Of a stretch of 64,000 nucleotides of DNA, positions 61,511 through 64,000 are shown piece after piece. Source of the stretch: Chlamydiales bacterium (lineage in GTDB: Bacteria > Chlamydiota > Chlamydiia > Chlamydiales > JAAKFR01); the NCBI GenBank assembly GCA_024233495.1, contig JACKPM010000004.1, forward strand, positions 62,001 through 126,000, written 5' to 3'. The notes beneath the pieces are model-generated. The model searched no databases and was not told the origin of the DNA. It saw nothing but the letters and a program-made list of their open reading frames with translations. A program made the position numbers and the translations under genes. How positions within the stretch are numbered: the first letter of the stretch is position 1; each line of letters starts with the position of its first letter.

Positions 61511-62331
61511 AAAAACGCCTTCTTTCCATCACCTTTGTCTTTACTTTTGCTTTTGCAGGAAGCTATTTTGGGCTCCAGCTCGCACTCTGGGGGCTTTGCG
61601 ACACCTTCCGTATTAAGAGCATACAGTCCACTCTTACCCCCTCTTGTAAGTGGGAGACGCGCGCAGTCGATTATCCAAAGGAGATCTTTACTCAGCCCTA
61701 CCATTACCTCACGCACGGCTCCCAGTCGTATATTTTTGAGAGCGAAGATGGACGCTATGTAATCAAATTTTTCCGCCATAATCGCTTTCGCACTACACAT
61801 ATGGCAGGCCTTCCCTCATTTCTTCAACAAATTCATGAAGAAAGACGCCTTGAAAAAGAGGTCAAAAGAGAGGAGCTCTTTGCCAGCTGCCTTCTAGCCT
61901 ATAATGAACTGAAAGAAGAGTGCGGACTTCTCTACATGCATTTAAACAAAACTACGCACCTAAAAAAAACTCTCCTTATTTACGATTCATTGCGCAATCC
62001 CTACGCCCTTAACCTCGATGAGTTCGAGTTTTTTGTGCAAAAAAGAGGAGAACCTCTTATTGTCCGTCTCTCACGAAAAGAGGAGGCAGCATCAGCATTA
62101 CAACAGATTTCCGCCCTCCTAATCAAAAGATTCAAAAAAGGAATTGATGACCACGATCCAGTGCTGCAAAAAAATACTGGTTTTTGTGGTGAAACCCCCC
62201 TCTTTCTTGATATTGGCTCATTTTATCGTAATGATTATTTGAAAAACGGCGACCACTCTCAAATTATTCATAATATGACACGCAAGCTAAAAAGATACAC
62301 TCTTGACCCTCAAATAATTAACTTGTTATAA
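61507..62331 (+). CDS. Membrane-anchored or secreted protein with kinase-like features (uncertain)
   Basis: 274 residues. N-terminal hydrophobic segment (about 5-27) as signal or anchor. Parts resemble a protein-kinase fold: HGSQSYIFESEDGRYVIKFF near 73 (a beta-strand with invariant-like Lys) and KGIDDHDPVLQKNTGF with FLDIGSFY near 214-240 (HxD..N and DxG-like). The classic HRD and DFG residues are not intact, so activity is doubtful. Co-translated with the DUF4019 gene. Confidence 0.5.
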   Translation: MKKRLLSITFVFTFAFAGSYFGLQLALWGLCDTFRIKSIQSTLTPSCKWETRAVDYPKEIFTQPYHYLTHGSQSYIFESEDGRYVIKFFRHNRFRTTHMAGLPSFLQQIHEERRLEKEVKREELFASCLLAYNELKEECGLLYMHLNKTTHLKKTLLIYDSLRNPYALNLDEFEFFVQKRGEPLIVRLSRKEEAASALQQISALLIKRFKKGIDDHDPVLQKNTGFCGETPLFLDIGSFYRNDYLKNGDHSQIIHNMTRKLKRYTLDPQIINLL

Positions 62332-62366
62332 TTGCTCTTTAAGTTTGATATAACCAGGAGAGAGAT

Positions 62367-62582
62367 ATGAAAGTTGGAGAAATACAAATTCGGGATTACC
62401 ACGTATTTGGTGCTGCTGCTGCAGTAGTGTCAGCTGGTTTAATCACGATGCTTGTTTGCGGCATCTTAGGCAGCAAAAACGTGATTCCGCTTTCAAATTT
62501 GGGGCAAAGAATGCTGGTCGCCATACCTGTAGCAACACTCGCAGTATTGCTCTTTATAGCCGGCCGCTCCTCTTGCGAGTGA
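62367..62582 (+). CDS. Very small two-helix membrane protein
   Basis: 71 residues. Two hydrophobic helices (about 15-34 and 48-66) and almost no tail. CAGGAGAGAG precedes the ATG with good spacing. It ends 32 bp before a terminator, so it is probably monocistronic or the last gene of the DUF4019 operon. No family. Confidence 0.55.
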   Translation: MKVGEIQIRDYHVFGAAAAVVSAGLITMLVCGILGSKNVIPLSNLGQRMLVAIPVATLAVLLFIAGRSSCE

Positions 62583-62613
62583 TCTACACAATGCTGCTTC
62601 TTGCAGTTCTAGA

Positions 62614-62641
62614 GGGAGGGGCAACCCTCCCAATTTTATTT
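62614..62641 (+). terminator. Rho-independent terminator
   Basis: 7-bp GC stem GGGAGGG (62614-62620) with CCCTCCC (62625-62631), loop GCAA, then AATTTTATTTT. It ends the upstream transcript before the rpsA promoter. Confidence 0.8.
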
Positions 62642-62670
62642 TAGCTATTCAGAATTTCATCTAGACAACC

Positions 62671-62699
62671 TTGCATTTTTTTTCTTAAGTATTTACACT
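62671..62699 (+). promoter_or_regulatory. Promoter of rpsA
   Basis: TTGCAT (62671-62676), 17-bp spacer with a T-run, TACACT (62694-62699). Start predicted near 62706, 23 nt before the rpsA ATG. Confidence 0.6.
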
Positions 62700-62728
62700 G
62701 CTCCTTTGCACATAGGAGAATAACTTAA

Positions 62729-64000
62729 ATGAACAAAGAAACACACTACACATGGACCTCTAAAAAAATTCTTGATGACATTGAGTTTCAGGAAGATGAG
62801 GCGAAACTATTTCAAGAGCTTCTTCAAGGGTCGATCAAAAGAGATGACGAGGAAACAATGGCTCCCGGCACGATTTTGCGCGGCCAAATCGTTGAAGTGG
62901 GCAAGGATTTTGTCGTTGTTGATGTTGGTCTAAAATCTGAAGGGCTTGTTCCTACAGTTGAATTCACAGATCCTGAAGAGCTCATTTTGGGCAATGAAGT
63001 TGAGGTTTACCTTGAGCAGCCTGAAAATGACCAGGGGCAGATCGTTCTCTCTCGTGAAAAGGCTGCACGCCTCCGTCAGTGGGAGTTTATCATCGAACAC
63101 TGTGAAGAAGGCTCGATTGTAAAAGGAAAGATCATTCGCAAAGTGAAAGGCGGTTTGATGGTCGATATTGGGATGGAGGCGTTTTTGCCCGGTTCCCAGA
63201 TCGACAACAAGCGCATCAAGAACTTGGATGAATACCTTGGCAAGACTTGTGAGTTCAAAATTCTCAAGATCAACACTGAGAGAAAGAACATCGTTGTTTC
63301 AAGGCGTGAGCTATTAGAAGCTGAACGCATTTCTAAGAAGGCTGAGCTCCTTGAGACAATTGTAGAAGGTGATATCCGTAAGGGTATAGTAAAGAACATC
63401 ACAGACTTTGGTGTCTTTCTTGACCTTGATGGCATCGATGGTCTCTTACACATCACAGACATGACTTGGAAGCGCATCAAGCACCCATCTGAGATGGTTG
63501 AGCTTGGACAAGAGATCGAGGTAATGATCTTGAGCATCGACAAAGAGAAAGGACGTGTTGCTCTCGGCTTGAAGCAAAAGGAAGCCAATCCTTGGGATGA
63601 CATTGAACAGAAGTATATTCCTGGCACTCAAGTGAAAGGAAAGATTGTAAAGCTCTTGCCATATGGCGCCTTTATTGAGATTGAGCCAGGAATTGAAGGG
63701 CTAATTCACGTTTCCGAGATGTCTTGGGTGAAAAACATCACAGATCCAAGCGAAGTCGTAAACAAAGGCGACGAAGTTGAAGCGGTCGTTTTGAGTGTTC
63801 AAAAAGACGAAGGAAAAATCTCTTTGGGCATCAAGCAGCTCGAGCATAACCCTTGGGATGATGCAGAAGAGAAGTACCCTCTTGCTTCAAATGTTGTCGC
63901 TGAAGTGAAGAGTTTGACTAACTACGGCGCTTTTGTTGAACTAGAGCCAGGTATTGAAGGCTTGATCCACATCTCTGATATGAGCTGGATCAAAAAGGTC
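62729..64000 (+). CDS. rpsA: 30S ribosomal protein S1 (partial at right edge)
   Basis: 424 codons visible; runs off the window. Repeated S1 (OB-fold) domains of about 85 residues: the first at about 45-120 (GTILRGQIVEVGKDFVVVDVG), then units such as GIVKNITDFGVFLDLDGIDGLLHITDM and VKGKIVKLLPYGAFIEIEPGIEGLIHVSEM. S1 binds mRNA on the 30S subunit. It starts at ATG 62729 with AGGAG 10 nt upstream. Confidence 0.95.
   Translation, partial: MNKETHYTWTSKKILDDIEFQEDEAKLFQELLQGSIKRDDEETMAPGTILRGQIVEVGKDFVVVDVGLKSEGLVPTVEFTDPEELILGNEVEVYLEQPENDQGQIVLSREKAARLRQWEFIIEHCEEGSIVKGKIIRKVKGGLMVDIGMEAFLPGSQIDNKRIKNLDEYLGKTCEFKILKINTERKNIVVSRRELLEAERISKKAELLETIVEGDIRKGIVKNITDFGVFLDLDGIDGLLHITDMTWKRIKHPSEMVELGQEIEVMILSIDKEKGRVALGLKQKEANPWDDIEQKYIPGTQVKGKIVKLLPYGAFIEIEPGIEGLIHVSEMSWVKNITDPSEVVNKGDEVEAVVLSVQKDEGKISLGIKQLEHNPWDDAEEKYPLASNVVAEVKSLTNYGAFVELEPGIEGLIHISDMSWIKKV

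Noticed and set aside
1..64000. CRISPR array, prophage, integrase or complete insertion sequence
   Set aside because: No regularly spaced direct repeats and no transposase, integrase or phage structural genes were seen. Only short non-coding repeats and one doubtful coiled-coil fragment are present.

Overview
The window looks like a chromosome segment from an environmental (amoeba- or protist-associated) member of the Chlamydiota. The evidence is gene content and order, not a search: a HEAT-tailed protein of the nucleotide-transporter (NTT) type, a DhnA-type class I aldolase next to an amino-acid permease, rpmG followed by Lol-type ABC genes, and a folD/apbE/smpB/dnaN/recF neighbourhood, all of which I recall from Chlamydia trachomatis. 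Other pointers are many small proteins with two closely spaced hydrophobic segments (the bilobed layout of chlamydial inclusion-membrane, Inc, proteins) and eukaryote-like F-box/WD40 proteins. Genus and species are not resolved here.

Layout. 1-3.7 kb: an NTT-HEAT protein cut by the left edge, a bilobed membrane protein and a CDF cation transporter. 3.9-9.2 kb: two small unknowns, then an EmrA-EmrB-outer membrane factor efflux operon interrupted by interspersed repeats. 9.2-15.9 kb: two glycosyltransferases, a DUF5993-DsbB pair, a hotdog thioesterase with TspO, and small orphans. 15.9-18.2 kb: the MetNIQ methionine importer. 18.5-22.7 kb: three related F-box/seven-blade WD40 genes, two in tandem and one inverted. 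22.7-24.9 kb: a tightly overlapping operon of type III polyketide synthase, membrane protein and UbiG-like methyltransferase. 25-34 kb: aldolase, permease, an Inc-like coiled-coil protein, a methyltransferase, a BrkB/YihY protein and a 1,146-residue AsmA-like protein. 34-41 kb, minus strand: 2TM protein, MgtE, TPR protein, a large unknown membrane protein and RimO. 41-47 kb: rpmG, a LolC/LolD-type exporter, Kbl, Tdh and a prenyl synthase in one overlapping run, facing a secreted GH18 chitinase. 47.8-55.5 kb: MreD-like protein, FolD, ApbE, SmpB, an F-box-like orphan, DnaN and RecF. 55.4-64 kb: MFS transporter, membrane orphans, a lone ABC ATPase, an HD hydrolase, tRNA-Ala and tRNA-Ile, a DUF4019 protein, a possible kinase-fold protein, and the start of rpsA.

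The genes mix housekeeping (replication clamp and repair, trans-translation, ribosome, folate, lipoprotein sorting) with transport that suits a nutrient-scavenging intracellular bacterium, and with probable host-interface proteins. Three separate families of short palindromic repeats (called A, B and C here) are scattered between genes. Each family has at least one copy with terminal inverted repeats, like MITEs. They often sit directly at stop codons, within the efflux operon, and just upstream of dnaN.

Long tightly packed runs with ATGA or TGATG junctions suggest translational coupling. Several convergent pairs overlap at their 3' ends by 4 to 98 bp.
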